Shown here: positions 30,848-42,324 of the stretch, piece after piece
Layout of the letters: each line of letters opens with the position of its first letter
Numbering within the stretch: position 1 is the first letter of the stretch
Assembly: GCF_000400935.1 (NCBI RefSeq)
Contig: NC_021280.1
Location: forward strand, 620,001-684,000
Length of the DNA: 64,000 nt
Source of the DNA: Spiroplasma chrysopicola DF-1
GTDB taxonomy: Bacteria > Bacillota_I > Bacilli_A > Mycoplasmatales > Mycoplasmataceae
Direction of reading: 5' to 3'
The notes under the pieces: generated by a model
What the model saw: only the letters and a program-made list of their open reading frames with translations
Told to the model about the DNA's origin: nothing
The model's database searches: none
Position numbers and translations under genes: made by a program

Positions 30848-31018
30848 GTCTTAAGTAAGACAATATGGATAAATCAAATATAGTATTCAGAAGGAAAGAT
30901 TAAGTAATCTTTATTGATTTAATAATAAAGAAACGAACTAATAAGTGTATAATACTTAACTGGCCTTTTATACAAAATATCTCAAAATAAAACAGTACTT
31001 TTATAGTACTGTTTTATT
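30848..31018 (+). ncRNA. candidate plus-strand noncoding transcript 2
   Basis: From the promoter's expected start to the terminator AACAGTAC/GTACTGTT-T4 (about 30989-31018) there is no ORF longer than 13 codons. Local hairpins: GTCTTA-AG-TAAGAC (30848-30861), AAAGATTA-AG-TAATCTTT (30895-30912) and a GTATAA/TTATAC pair. I do not recognise it as tmRNA, RNase P, 4.5S or 6S RNA. The terminator also serves coaX on the other strand. Confidence 0.55.
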
Positions 31019-31789
31019 TTATTTAATAACTTTATTATCAATTAATAATGCTAATAAACCTTTGAAAATTAGGGTTTCATCACTGCAATATGTTGGAAAA
31101 AAAGTTTGAAAGTATTTACTATTTCCACCAGTTAAAATTACAGTTAAACCAGGGATTTGTTGTTGAATATGTTCAACTAAACTTTTAACGGCATAACCAT
31201 GGCCATTAACAAGTCCCAAATTAATAGCTTCTTTGGTATTTTGACCAATGTACTTATCTGTTTCTAAAGTATATTCAAATTCTTGTAATAGTTGGGCACT
31301 ATTAAATAATGCAATAGCTGACGTTTCTAACCCTGGCATAATAATCGTACCAATTAATTGTTTTTGTTTTACTAAAGTGATTGTTGTTGCTGTTCCCATA
31401 TTAACAATAATACAATTATCTTTTTGATAATTTTGAACGGCAGCATAAGCGCCAACTAAAATATCCGCCCCAACATTTCGCGGATTTGGAACAGCTAAAA
31501 AACTTTCTGGAACAGTTAAATTTGTTTTAACTTGATAAAATGCTCATTGCATATCTTGTGCTAACTGACGAAATAAGTTATCTCACATTGGACGAACTGA
31601 TGATAAACATAATAAACGAATATCTTTTAGTTTTTTGCCAATTGCTATTATTCCCATTTCTAATTTATCAAATAAATATTTTTCTGTTAAAATGTTTTGA
31701 CTAGGAATAATTAAAAACGGGATAAGGTTTTTATTATCACTAATTGCAAATTTAATTGCCGTATTACCAATATCAACTAATACTTCCAT
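31019..31789 (-). CDS. coaX: type III pantothenate kinase
   Basis: 256 residues of the ASKHA fold: VDIGNTAIKFAI (phosphate-1 loop), NVGADILVGAYAAV with the catalytic Asp, and NMGTATTITLV. It catalyses the first step of CoA synthesis. Unlike CoaA it needs a monovalent cation and is not inhibited by CoA. It lies directly before coaBC in the opposite gene order on the minus strand, giving two successive CoA steps. Two parts join through TGA. Confidence 0.93.
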
Positions 31790-31804
31790 TTTAAATCCTC
31801 ATTT

Positions 31805-32956
31805 CTAGCATTGACTAATAATCTTTTGAATAATTTGCCCTGCAATTGTTAGTTTTGAGGCCTTATTAATTTTTTCAACCTCAGTTTTTGTTAAAAAGAT
31901 AATTTCATTATCACTTTGTTGCATACTACTTGTTTGATTAATAATTAATAAATCAAGGTTTTTATCAATTAATTTCTGACGAGCATAATTTAAATCAAAA
32001 TCATTTTGAGCACTAAAACCAACTAAAAATTGGTGGGTCTTTTTTAACCCCAGCTGGGCAAGAACATCAATATTTTTATCTAATGTCAATTTTAAAGATG
32101 GGTTTTGTCGTTTTGCAATTTTACCTTTAAAAGGTTCTTTAATTTGATAATCATTTAAAGCAGCACAGCAAATGACGATATCTTGCTGAGCAAAGTAGTT
32201 TTCCATTTCCCCTAGCATTTCCTGATTAGTATTAACTTTAATATGATCATAATATAGAGGAAAATCTGTATCCCCAACAACGGTTGTTAGCCCACAGCGA
32301 CTCCAAGTTAATATTTGATGTAAGGCATCACCCATTAAACCAGAAGAATTATTTGTTAAATAACGAATATCATCAAGATATGTCTTTGTTCGGCCAAAAT
32401 TTAGTAATACCTTTTTCCCTTTTAACTTATCTAGATAAGTTAAATATTTACTAATTGTTTGATCGACATCTTCTCATTCTCATGCCCGGCCAATTCCAAC
32501 GGTTTTACAAGCTAACAGCCCCACTTTGGGTGGAAAAACTCCGACACCATCTGCAATTAGTTGTTTAAGATTACGTTGGTTAGCTGCTGATTGATACATG
32601 ACATTATTCATTGCCGGAAACAGCATTTTATAACAATCACTAGCGCTATAAACTAAACTAGCCAAATTATCAGTAATTCCAGTAGTAATTTTGGCAATAA
32701 AATTATGACTTGCTGAATAACAAACTAATAAATCAGCTTGCGAAGCTAAATCAATGTGAAGTGACTTACTATTTTTATCATAGTATTGTTGAGTAAATAA
32801 CTCGCTAAAAGCATCTGGTGGTGATTCTGGTAAAAAATACTTAACATCTGGTGTTAACACTAATTTAACATCATGGAGAACTTTTAATTTTTGATATAGT
32901 GCTAAACCTTTTGGGGCAGCAATACTACTTGTTAGAATTAAAATTATTTTAGCCAC
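31805..32956 (-). CDS. coaBC: bifunctional phosphopantothenoylcysteine decarboxylase/synthase
   Basis: 383 residues. The N-terminal CoaC half is flavoprotein-like (ILTSSIAAPKGLALYQKL, then PAMNNVMY and the ACKTVGIGRAW segment with the active Cys); the C-terminal CoaB half has the synthase start (KKVLLNFGRTKTYLDDIRYLTNNSSG) and CCAALNDYQ with the K-x-K motif KGKIAKR. It converts phosphopantothenate to phosphopantetheine. It starts just upstream of coaX in one operon, 15 bp apart. Confidence 0.92.
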
Positions 32957-33046
32957 AGTCGTTAACTCCCTTAACCTATTTCTTATCTAAAACTAATAAT
33001 ATCCTATTTCAATAAAATAAAAAATATATTTTACTAAATATATTTT

Positions 33047-33511
33047 TTATCCATTCGAACGTAACATCTTCTTTGCATCTGTTCGAACATAATTTAATTG
33101 TTCTGTTCAAGCCATTCATTCTAAATAACGATAGTAAAATGTTCGAACATAATTTAATCTTGAGCCATAATTTTCTAATGTAATAATTTTTACTTCTTTT
33201 AAAAACTTTAAATACATGTAATGCAAATCTGCTTCTTTTTTATAAACGTTATAGTGCAAATCGGCAAACTCTTTAACAATCCCAATAATTGTTCGCTCTA
33301 ATCCTGAGGTTTTCTCTTGAATTAATTCCGCAATCATTTTATCTTTTGTTGCTAAATCATTATTAACATTTTTATTTAAATAATAGACTTTAACTTTTAA
33401 ACTAAAAATTGGATTAACATTTGAAGTAATATGCTCATTGTCAGTAATTAAAGTTAGTTCTTTTATTACTGAATTGTAGAACTTACTACCATTATAATAT
33501 TTTACTTCCAC
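33047..33511 (-). CDS. hypothetical protein
   Basis: 154 residues, helical with a central long helix (KDKMIAELIQEKTSGLERTIIGIVKEFADLHYNVYKKE) and no signal. Its end holds repeats of the NYVRT motif (RLNYVRTFYYRYLE and QLNYVRTDAKKML). It neighbours the 448-residue unknown gene, with which it may be associated. No family recognised. Confidence 0.7.
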
Positions 33512-33588
33512 TTTTTCACCTCATAATTTTTCTTGCTGTAATATTATAGCATAGTTTTTTAATTATAAATTAATTTTTAAAAAGATTA

Positions 33589-34935
33589 TTAATTATCATA
33601 ACCAATAATATAGTCATCATTTTTTAAATTTTCAACAGCTGAAAGCATTGCTTGTAAGCGCATATAGTAATTTGAGGCTGAAATAATTGGATATTTATAA
33701 TCAAAATAGGTTTTAATATAAGTTGATTTATTACGATAAGTTGCTAATCACTTATGGGCAATTAGATTTAATTCTTCCATAATTTCGCGTTGATTAACAC
33801 TAATTGCATCCCGTCTTTTTTCAGCTGGTAATTTTTTAAACAATTCTGTTGCCTTCTTTTTAAAATTAATCGCATAATTGATAAACCCAACTGGTCCGGC
33901 AACCTTAATTGGTGTCACATATAAACTTAAATCATGGTTACGACAAAAGTCATAGTGAATTCGGGATAACTCAGATTTTTTTAACTCATTTTGAATATAA
34001 TTTAAATCATTATAATTTTTTAAATTAAATATTTTAAAATCAATAAAATAATCATATGGAGTTAAAAAACAACTATTAGTATACCAACTATAACGAGAAA
34101 TTGATTCGAAAATTTCTTCTTCAATAAATTCTAATTCCCGAAAATAATAAGTTTCAGACATTCAATAGCGTTCAAGAATATAGAAAATTAATTCTTCCCC
34201 ATCAATATTATTAATAAATCAATTTTTTTGAAAAGTAGTACTACGATATTTTGCTAATGTTTTTTCATCTAAATCAACATCAGAGGTTACTTTTTGTAAA
34301 TATTTATCATATTGTTTGACAAAATATTCATAAAATCATCGTAAAACCATAATATAAATAATGTAATAATAACCAAACTCACTGCCAACAACATATTTAA
34401 TCATTTTTACCAATGATCGTAACAAATTATTGGAAATTTTATTTGCCTTATTAAAAGCCTTTACAACACTAATAACATTATCTTTTTTTTCAATCCCATT
34501 TCGTCAGAAAACATAGACTAACTCATCATTACTATTTTTTTTATAAACAAACGGAATAATTCGAATTGTTAAAATAATTTCATCGTCAATTTTATACTCT
34601 AAATATCCTTCATTTTGAGTATTTTTTTGAAATGGGTCACAGCCACTAAAGCGTTTAACTTCTTTGCCAATATCTTGAAACATCTTATCGCGAAGACCAG
34701 TTTTTTCCTGGGGAAAATGCTTAATTACTGCAATTTCTAACTCCAACTTGCCATATTTTGTCATTGTTTTACAGCCATATTCACCTAAAGCAACAGTTTC
34801 ATAACCTAACGCATTAAAAACTTCACGATAATGTTCAAAAATAGCTTTAATTTTGTGTCGAAAATTAATTTGTAAATCAAAGTGTTTTTTGACAATACTA
34901 TTCAATTCTAAAAACTTTGCTTTTTTAGCTTTCAT
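33589..34935 (-). CDS. hypothetical 448-residue protein
   Basis: Assembled across several TGA codons. A central region is EYGCKTMTKYGKLELEIAVIKHFPQ, in which a G...T...YG-x-L-E-L-E-I-A-V-I run faintly recalls the D-x-D strand of nucleotidyltransferase-fold proteins (Glu instead of Asp), but this is only a guess. The rest is helical and charged, with no membrane helix. The start follows AGGGAACACA. It directly follows fhs on the minus strand. Confidence 0.7.
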
Positions 34936-34948
34936 TGTGTTCCCTGTC

Positions 34949-36553
34949 CTATTTAATATTAATTATTTTATCATCGATTAAACTAATATTATTAGCATTT
35001 GGGGTTCTATTTAAACCTGGTAATGTAATAATATCAGATAAATAAATAATAAAATACTTTGCTCCTGAATTTATTTTAACATCCCGAACCGAAATTGCAT
35101 TATCATTACCATCATTATTACCACTAATTGTTTGATGATTTTTAGCCATACAAACCGGTCAATGACGAAAATCACTGGCATTATATTTATTAAGTTTTTT
35201 TTCAGCCATTTCAGAAAAAATAACCTTTTCCACCCCATAAATCTTTTGACAAATTGTTAGAATTTTAGCAGTAACTGTTGTTGTTTGTGGATTAAATAAA
35301 GGCTGATATTCTTGGTCCTCTCTTGTTTTTGCAATTATTTTATTAACCAAATCACTATCGGCGTTAACTCCATTTTGATAAGTTGTATTAATAGCATAAC
35401 TGACAGTTTGAGCAACTAATCATTCTTCTAAACATTTCAATTCGCTAGCATCATCTTGGGAAAATTTATTAATACACACTACAAATGGTAAATTATATTG
35501 TTTAATAATATTTATGTGCTTATTTAAATGGTCAAAGCCTTTTTGTAAAGTAATTAAATCAACTAAATCTAGCTTCTCTTCTGACATTCCACCATGAAGT
35601 TTTAAAGCCCGAATTGTCACAACTAAGACAGTACAAGCAGGGGTATATTCTTGTTGCAAATTAATAATATCATTAAATTTTTCAAATCCTAAATCACTGC
35701 CAAACCCAGTTTCAGTAACAACATAGTCAGCTAATTTTAGTGCTAAATCAGTTGCAATTAATGAATTTGTTCCATGAGAAATATTAGCAAATGGCCCACA
35801 ATGAACAAAAGCTGGGGTATGGTATTTTGTTTGAACTAGATTAGGGCGAATTGCGTCTTTTAATAATGCCATAATAGATCCCGATATTTTTAATTCTTTT
35901 AAATAGATTGGTTCTTGCTGGAAATTATAAGCAACAATTGTATCATTTAAACGTTCTTCTAAATCTGCTAAATTTTTGCTCAAAGATAAAATTGCCATAA
36001 TTTCACTTGCCGCGGTAATTTGAAAGTGCTCAGAACGAACAATGTTATGTCCTAAATTTAATGTTACATTACGCAAAGCGCGATCATTGATATCCAGACA
36101 ACGTTGTCAAATGATTTTATTAGGATCAATTGCTAACGAATTATTTCAATATAAGATATTGTCAATAACTGCTGAAACTAAATTATTGGCACTAGTAATA
36201 GCATGGAAATCTCCGGTAAAATGTAAATTAATTTCTGGTTCAGGAACAATAATACATTCTCCACCCCCAGTGGCTGCTCCTTTTAAACCAAAAACAGGTC
36301 CTAATGATGGCTCACGTAAAGCTAAAACTACTGAATAATTTAAATGATTCATTAAATCAGCAATCCCAATCGCAGAAGTTGTTTTACCTTCTCCGGCTTT
36401 TGTTGGATTAATTGCCGTTACTAAAATTAATTTTCCTTTGCGAGGAAGACTGGTAAAAACCTCTGCTTTAACTTTTGCAATATGATTACCATAGAAAATT
36501 AATTGCTCTGTTGTTAGACCAAGTTTTCTTGCAATTGCTTTAATATCTTTCAT
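34949..36553 (-). CDS. fhs: formate-tetrahydrofolate ligase
   Basis: 534 residues. P-loop-like ATP/formate site NPTKAGEGKTTSAIGIADLM (about residues 50-69), then PSLGPVFGLKGAATGGGE and HFTGDFHAITSANNL. It forms 10-formyl-THF from formate, ATP and THF, for fMet-tRNA and purine use. Several stretches join through TGA. It is divergent from folD, which acts in the same one-carbon pool. Confidence 0.95.
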
Positions 36554-36668
36554 AACAGGCTAAATCCTCTCTTTTTATTATTAAATTAACAAAAAAAATA
36601 TTTTATAAACATTAAATTGTTATAATAATTATAGCAATATTTTATCATACTAAAGGAGAAATGTAATA

Positions 36669-37532
36669 ATGGTTAACAAAATAATTGATGGGAAACAAAT
36701 TAGTGCACAAATTAAAGAGGAAATAAAAGGAGAAATTAATGCAAGAAAAAATAAAGGTTATCGGGAACCAAAATTGGTTATTATTCAAGTTGGCGATTTA
36801 GCAGCTAGTACAACATATATCAAAAACAAAAAAATAGCTTGTGAAAAAGTTGGCATTATTTGTGAAATTATTAAGCAGCCCTCAGATATTAGTGAAGAAA
36901 TTTTAGTAAACCAAATTAAACAGTTAAATAATGATAATAGTGTTGATGGAATCCTAGTTCAACTCCCCTTACCACCACAAATTAATTCCTTACTAATTAC
37001 CGAAACAATTGCGATTGAAAAAGATGTTGATGGTTTTTCACCAACAATTCTTGGAAAAATGTTATTGAGTAATGCCTCACCAAATGAAATCGTCTTACCA
37101 GCAACACCAAAAGGAATCATGAATTTGCTTGAATACAATAAAATTGACTTAACAGGTAAGCATGTTGTTATTGTTGGGCGTAGTAATATTGTGGGAAAGC
37201 CAATTGCAAATTTAGTTTTAAATGCTAATGGGACAATTACTGTTTGTCATTCAAAAACAAAAAATTTAGCAACATTAACAAAACAAGCTGACATCTTGAT
37301 AGTTGCAATAGGAAAAGCAAATTTTATCACCAAAGAAATGTTGAAAAAAGATGTTATTATTATTGATGTTGGTACCAATTATGACCAAAATAATAAATTA
37401 TGTGGTGATGTAGATTTTGCAAATGTGATTGACTATGTTAAGCAAATCACTCCTGTTCCTGGTGGAGTTGGGCCAATGACAATTGCGGCTTTATTGCAAA
37501 ACTTAATTTTATTATATCAATCTCATTTATAA
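36669..37532 (+). CDS. folD: bifunctional methylene-THF dehydrogenase/cyclohydrolase
   Basis: 287 residues: DGKQISAQIKEEI, the catalytic Lys region YIKNKKIACEKVGI, VQLPLPPQI, and the Rossmann motif VVIVGRSNIVGKP, ending with ITPVPGGVGPMT. It interconverts 5,10-methylene-THF and 10-formyl-THF. RBS AAAGGAG. It shares a 115-bp divergent promoter region with fhs. Confidence 0.96.
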   Translation: MVNKIIDGKQISAQIKEEIKGEINARKNKGYREPKLVIIQVGDLAASTTYIKNKKIACEKVGIICEIIKQPSDISEEILVNQIKQLNNDNSVDGILVQLPLPPQINSLLITETIAIEKDVDGFSPTILGKMLLSNASPNEIVLPATPKGIMNLLEYNKIDLTGKHVVIVGRSNIVGKPIANLVLNANGTITVCHSKTKNLATLTKQADILIVAIGKANFITKEMLKKDVIIIDVGTNYDQNNKLCGDVDFANVIDYVKQITPVPGGVGPMTIAALLQNLILLYQSHL

Positions 37533-37546
37533 AATAAAAAAGTTAC

Positions 37547-38051
37547 TTAAGGGAATGATTTTCTGTATTGAACAGGATTCATTCCTTTTAATTTGGCTTG
37601 AGACTTAAAATTGTTGTAAAAATAGATATATTTAGGTAAATTTTTAATAATTCATTTGGCTGATTGTTTTTTCTTTTTATATGATATAAAAATTCAGTTT
37701 TCATAGTACCAAATCATGATTCTGTATGGGCATTATCATAAGAGTTTCCACGTCTAACCATTGAGATCTTAATCCCAAGATAATTGCATAATTTTTCATA
37801 ATCAGAATTTGTATAATAAAAACCTTGATCGGATTGTAGAACTCAAGTTGATGGTTTTCCAACTTTTACTCAAAAACTAATTATGTTTTTAAAAAGAAAT
37901 TCTTTTTCTAAATTATTACTGATTTGGTAGTCCAAAATTTCAAAAGTTGGGGTTGGAATTTAAAATTTTTAATTGTTTTTGCTCAACCATTTTCTTTGCA
38001 ATATTTTAAAATATTAAGTTTTTCGTTCTTTGCAAATCATTTTGTTCCCAT
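37547..38051 (-). pseudogene. IS3-family element with an internal deletion
   Basis: The 3' part encodes the end of the OrfB integrase (SDQGFYYTNSDYEKL, the RRGNSYDNAHTESWFG motif with the last catalytic Glu, and YIYFYNNFKSQAKLKGMNPVQYR). The 5' part encodes only the start of OrfA (MGTKWFAKNEKLNILKYCKENGW). The two are joined near 37960 by a deletion that removed most of the element. Not functional. Confidence 0.8.
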
Positions 38052-38127
38052 AATAAAAAAATACCTTTTAATAAATTTATGACACATAACTAACTTTTTA
38101 TGTCTCTATCTTATTTTAGGTATTCAT
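38033..38127 (-). repeat. IS3 end repeated at 10634-10727
   Basis: About 95 bp here match 10634-10727 with few differences, covering the first codons of OrfA and its upstream region. It marks one terminus of this IS3 family in the genome. Confidence 0.7.
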
Positions 38128-38153
38128 TCATTACTAAGTAACTTTTTTATTAA

Positions 38154-38495
38154 TTATTGCTTAATTTTATCTAAAATATCATTAATTCGATTAGCATTTG
38201 CTAAAGTATTATCATAGATAAATTCTAATTCTGGACATTTATAAATATCTAATTTTTTAGATAGTTTACTACGAATTTCTTTACGATAACTTTCAAGAAC
38301 GGATTCAACTTCTTCTTGTTTTTGTTCTAATAACAATGAATAATAAACTTTAGCATAACCTAGGTCACTTGTTAATTTAACATCATGAATAATAATTTGG
38401 TTAATTAGCGGTTCTTTAATTTCGCGTTGCATAATTAATGTTATTTCACGGACAATAATTGATTGCATTCTTTCAACTTTAACTGAATTTTTCAT
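38154..38495 (-). CDS. rbfA: ribosome-binding factor A
   Basis: 113 residues, type II KH-like fold: RMQSIIVREITLIMQREIKEP, HDVKLTSDLGYAKVYYSLL and the C-terminal ELEFIYDNTLANANRINDIL. It acts in late 30S maturation. Probably monocistronic; the IS3 remnant lies just downstream. Confidence 0.95.
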   Translation of the reverse strand: MKNSVKVERMQSIIVREITLIMQREIKEPLINQIIIHDVKLTSDLGYAKVYYSLLLEQKQEEVESVLESYRKEIRSKLSKKLDIYKCPELEFIYDNTLANANRINDILDKIKQ

Positions 38496-38621
38496 ATAAA
38501 TCCTCTTTTCATTTGTTATATAGTTTAATTATACTTAAAAGTGTTAGTAATGATAGGTCTTGAATAAAAACTTTATTTAGTGTACTATTAAAAAAATATT
38601 GATAATTTGAAAGAGGCAACA

Positions 38622-39488
38622 ATGAAAAAACATTTAAATAAAATATGATATAAAGATTATCTATGATATTTTAAAATATTTACTGCCGGATTATCTTTAG
38701 GATTTTTAATTTATGGTTTTTACATGGATGTTTTTGTTGAATATTGATATATAAAACCGTTCTCATCAATAGTTGTTCAAAACAAATTTTTTCAAAATCA
38801 TGCTCATTTTCAAAATTTTGATTTATTAATGAGTTTTTATTCCGTACAAGTTAATATTATTACAATTGTTTGACTAATTCTTAGCATTTTTAATCATCAT
38901 AAAGAAAATAAAACATGATTCTTTGGGGTTAATGTTAAATTAGCAATTCTTAATTGAGATATTATTATGTTTATTATTTTTTGAATTGGTATCATTACTG
39001 GTTTTCGTACTAATCAATTAAATTTAGGCGACTTTACTACCGCTCAAAAGGCTTGTACAACTGTAACCCATTTTATCTTGCCAATTTTATTTTTTATCTA
39101 TGTTTTTATTTCTTTTGGTACAACAACTATCAGTTTAAAAAAAGAATTTTGAATCAAAGATTTATGACTTTCATGTAGTTATCCCTTATTCTATTGAATT
39201 TATGTCTTAATTCGAGCAAAAATTTGATTACTTGATTATGAAACAGTATGAGCTTTCCCCTATCCTTTTTTAGATATTTATGATCCTTTTATTAAAAATG
39301 TTTCGCCAACCGGAATGGTTTTCTTAATCGGTTTTATCTTCTTCATTATTTTTGGAGGCCTTCAACTTTTATTAACCTGATTAAATAATGCAATGTATAA
39401 AGTTTTTTTAAAAAATCAAAATAAAGTGCTCTGATATGAAAAAATCATAATTAAAATTAAAACAAAAAAGAAAAAAGAAAGTAGTTAG
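38622..39488 (+). CDS. multi-helix membrane protein (Pr6Pr-like)
   Basis: 288 residues with about six to seven membrane helices; most Trp are TGA-encoded. The order of motifs, including HFILPILFFIYVF after a TTAQKACTTVTH loop and a PYPFLDIYDP loop, resembles the Pr6Pr family. Function unknown. A weaker relative lies at 53277-54032 (both share the HxxxPI segment). It overlaps the convergent hydrolase by 4 bp. Confidence 0.7.
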
Positions 39489-40585
39489 TTGCTTTCTTTT
39501 TTGTTACTACAATTTGTAATAAACAAATTAATTTCATTTAAATAATTAACAGGATCATAGTGAATTCCCCGCACATGATCACAATTAAATAAGATTTTAC
39601 GACTAAGGGCTGGTTTTTCAAATCTTTTTTTATTATAAAAAGCCTGATTGCCCATTTGATAAGGCGTTGCGTGGTCCTTTTGATTTAAAATATATAAAAA
39701 TGGGATTGATGCCACTAAATCTAAATTTTCACCAGGATTAATTTCTTCTGGATCATAACCACGTTGCTGTTCCGCATATAATTTAATCGCATAATAATGT
39801 TCATAATAATTAATTTTTAAATTATTCATATAGTAATAATATAATTCGCTTAAACGATTAACTGTTGAATCTAATACCACCCAGCCAACTGGTTCGTTTT
39901 TACCACTAATCATTTTTAAATATTCAACAATAACAAAAGTCCCCATTGATCAACCATGAAAATTAATTTCGTTAATTTTTATTACTGGTAAAGTTTTTAC
40001 AAAATTAACAATACATTCTAAATCATGTTTTTCAAAATTACTCATCGTAGTAATCGCCCCTGTTGATTGGCCATGGTTACGTTGATCAAAAACAATAATA
40101 TTATAACCCTGGCGTAAATAAATCAAACCAAAGAAAATACTACGGAATTTATGGGAATTTAAACCATGTGCAACAACAACCCATTTATCATTATTGTCAT
40201 TTTTAACTCAGGATTTAATTGTAATAGTTTTTAACATCACATCTTGATAACCTGGAACATCATATTCGTGGATATCCCATTTTATTGCTAATTCCCTTGG
40301 TGTCGGCATCATTTCTTTAATTTTTAATCGTGTCGTTAAATCAACCAAATATTTTTTACAATACCCTTCTAAATCATAACCTCGTTTTCACCATGTGCTA
40401 TGAGTTAATAACATTCGACGATCTTGAATTGCATAAAACATTTTAATATATATTTTATTTGCTGCTAAATATTCTTCGATTTGATCTGGAGGCACTATTT
40501 TATAAAACCCTGGAATATTATTATATTGTTTTGTTTTTGAATTATTAAATTTTAACTTTGGCAGAATTTTTGGTTTTTTCATCAT
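39485..40585 (-). CDS. alpha/beta hydrolase
   Basis: 366 residues. The nucleophile elbow is FHGWSMGTFV (G-x-S-x-G) and the oxyanion HG is in VVVAHGLNSHKF; a downstream Asp (ILNQKDHATPY) and a His (CDHVRGIHY) complete a plausible triad. Residues 1-120 are a non-catalytic N-terminal extension. The start codon overlaps the cdd stop (TAATG), so it is translationally coupled. Substrate is unknown; serine-aminopeptidase/monoacylglycerol lipase-type enzymes look similar. Confidence 0.83.
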
Positions 40586-40980
40586 TATTTTAAACTCGCT
40601 TGATTAAAGGCAAATGGTAATAAATCCGCAACGGTCACTATTTGTTGTTTACCATGACAATTATATATTTCAACTGGTGTTGCCAAGGGCAAAGTCTCAA
40701 TCATAAACTGACGACACATTCCACAAGGAGAAGACATTTTTTGGCTCTCAGTATAGAGAAATAATTTAACAATATCTTCTTTATGATATCCCAAGGTATA
40801 TACTTGCGAAATTGCTGTTCGTTCAGCACAAATCCCAACTGGGTATGCACTATTTTCAATATTTACTCCAGCAACTTCACGACCATCTTGTAATAAACAA
40901 ATTGCACTTACATGAAAATTTGAATAAGGAACATATGCATTTTCTTTTAACTGTACTAATTTTTCAAAATAATTTGCCAT
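40585..40980 (-). CDS. cdd: cytidine deaminase
   Basis: 131 residues, tetrameric type. Zinc ligands are in CAERTAI and SPCGMCRQ, with the substrate Glu in CAE and N-x-E in NIENSAYP. It deaminates cytidine and deoxycytidine for pyrimidine salvage, which Mollicutes depend on. Confidence 0.95.
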   Translation of the reverse strand: MANYFEKLVQLKENAYVPYSNFHVSAICLLQDGREVAGVNIENSAYPVGICAERTAISQVYTLGYHKEDIVKLFLYTESQKMSSPCGMCRQFMIETLPLATPVEIYNCHGKQQIVTVADLLPFAFNQASLK

Positions 40981-40990
40981 GATAATTCTC

Positions 40991-41422
40991 CTAACTAATT
41001 TTTAAATAAATTTTAATTACATCTACTAAGGGGGGCAACAAGATTAATAGACCAATCGCAATCGCCAAAATAGAGTTAATTAAAGTTGCCGCGGCACAAA
41101 TATCTTTAATTTTTTTAGCCTTAATATTATATTCAAAGGATAATAAATCAACAAAATTTTCAACCATTGTATTAATTAATTCAAACCCAATTACAATTCC
41201 AATTGTTAATAATAAAATTGCTCATTGAACATAACCAAACTCATTGGGTACTTCTTTTTGCAATCAAATCCCTAAACCTATGATTAAAACTGAAACAATT
41301 AAGTGAATAATTAAACTTGATTCTTCTTTGATTGCAGTATAAATCCCTCGAAAAGCATTTGAAAATTTGTTCCGAAGTTTAAAAAAAACCTTTTTTTTAT
41401 TTGAATTTCTATTTTCTGCCAT
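40991..41422 (-). CDS. dgkA: diacylglycerol/undecaprenol kinase family protein
   Basis: 143 residues with three membrane helices. The family motif ENFVDLLSFEYNIKAKKIKDICAAATLI (E-x-x-x-D-x-x-x...H/N-x-x-A-K-x-x-K-D-x-x-A-x-A-V) is clear. Between cdd and ybeY, in the usual Firmicute order ybeY-dgkA-cdd. As this organism lacks a wall, diacylglycerol recycling is the likely role. Confidence 0.88.
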
Positions 41423-41443
41423 GTTAATCCTCATTTCCTGTTT

Positions 41444-41920
41444 CTATTGTATTAAATTTCGAGTGATTTGTAAATCATCTAAAATTTTTCGTTGTAAACC
41501 AAACATAATTTCTTCATCAGCTGAAGCAATATGATCATATCCTAAAATATGGAGTATTCCATGAGTAAATAAAAAAGCTAATTCACGACGCAAAGAATGT
41601 TGATAAGTTTCTGCCTGTTCAATTGCTTTTTGTGGACAAATAAAAATATCGCCTAAAACTCTAATCCCAAGTATTTTACCAAAATCTATTGTACTATCAT
41701 CTTCAAGAGGAAAAGTTAACACATCAGCAACATAGTCTTTATTACGATATTGTTGATTAAGTTCTACTTGTGTAGTAGGATTAACAAACGTTAATGATAA
41801 TTCTAACGGTTCTGTAATGTCTAAGACGGTTTTAACATGAGCAAAAATTGCTTCAAAATCAGGCAAATATTTTTCCAGATCAATCGCTGTTTCGTTAGTA
41901 ATGTCAAAGATATCTACCAT
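41444..41920 (-). CDS. ybeY: endoribonuclease YbeY
   Basis: 158 residues. The metal site HGILHILGYDH (H-x-x-x-H-x-x-G-x-D-H) and the RNKDYVADVLTFPL segment are diagnostic. It acts in 16S rRNA 3' maturation and quality control. Operon with dgkA and cdd downstream. Confidence 0.95.
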   Translation of the reverse strand: MVDIFDITNETAIDLEKYLPDFEAIFAHVKTVLDITEPLELSLTFVNPTTQVELNQQYRNKDYVADVLTFPLEDDSTIDFGKILGIRVLGDIFICPQKAIEQAETYQHSLRRELAFLFTHGILHILGYDHIASADEEIMFGLQRKILDDLQITRNLIQ

Positions 41921-41937
41921 CCATTCACCCTCTTTTT

Positions 41938-42324
41938 TTAAAATAAAATATCTATTAAATATTTTAGCATTGTTTTAGGGGGTAATTCAAGTTTTGCCGG
42001 TAAAAAAAGCGGAAATTGATAGGATGCATCTCATGATGATAACGAATAACTTCCTGTTGCTGTTCGTTTTAAATCAATGTTTGTTTTTAACCACGTTTCA
42101 TTATACTGAAAATAAAGAATTCCTTTTTTAGTACTAAAGTTAACGTTTGCTTTATTTGCTGGGATAAACTGAAATTCAAACTCAGTATTATCAAGGGGAT
42201 TAACATTTTTGATAATATAGCCTCCCTCAAAGCCCTTAACTTGATTTAAATTAAGAAATAACATTAAAAAAATTGTTATTGTTAGTAAAATAAGACTTAA
42301 AAAAGTAACTTTACCTTTTATCAT
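41938..42324 (-). CDS. single-helix extracytoplasmic protein linked to the C39 exporter
   Basis: 128 residues with an N-terminal membrane anchor (TFLSLILLTITIFLMLFLNL) and a beta-rich outside part. It overlaps the 3' end of the C39-peptidase ABC gene by 14 bp, so the two are translated together. Position and topology suggest an accessory factor of the exporter (adaptor-like), but it is much shorter than HlyD-type adaptors. Not assignable to a family. Confidence 0.72.
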
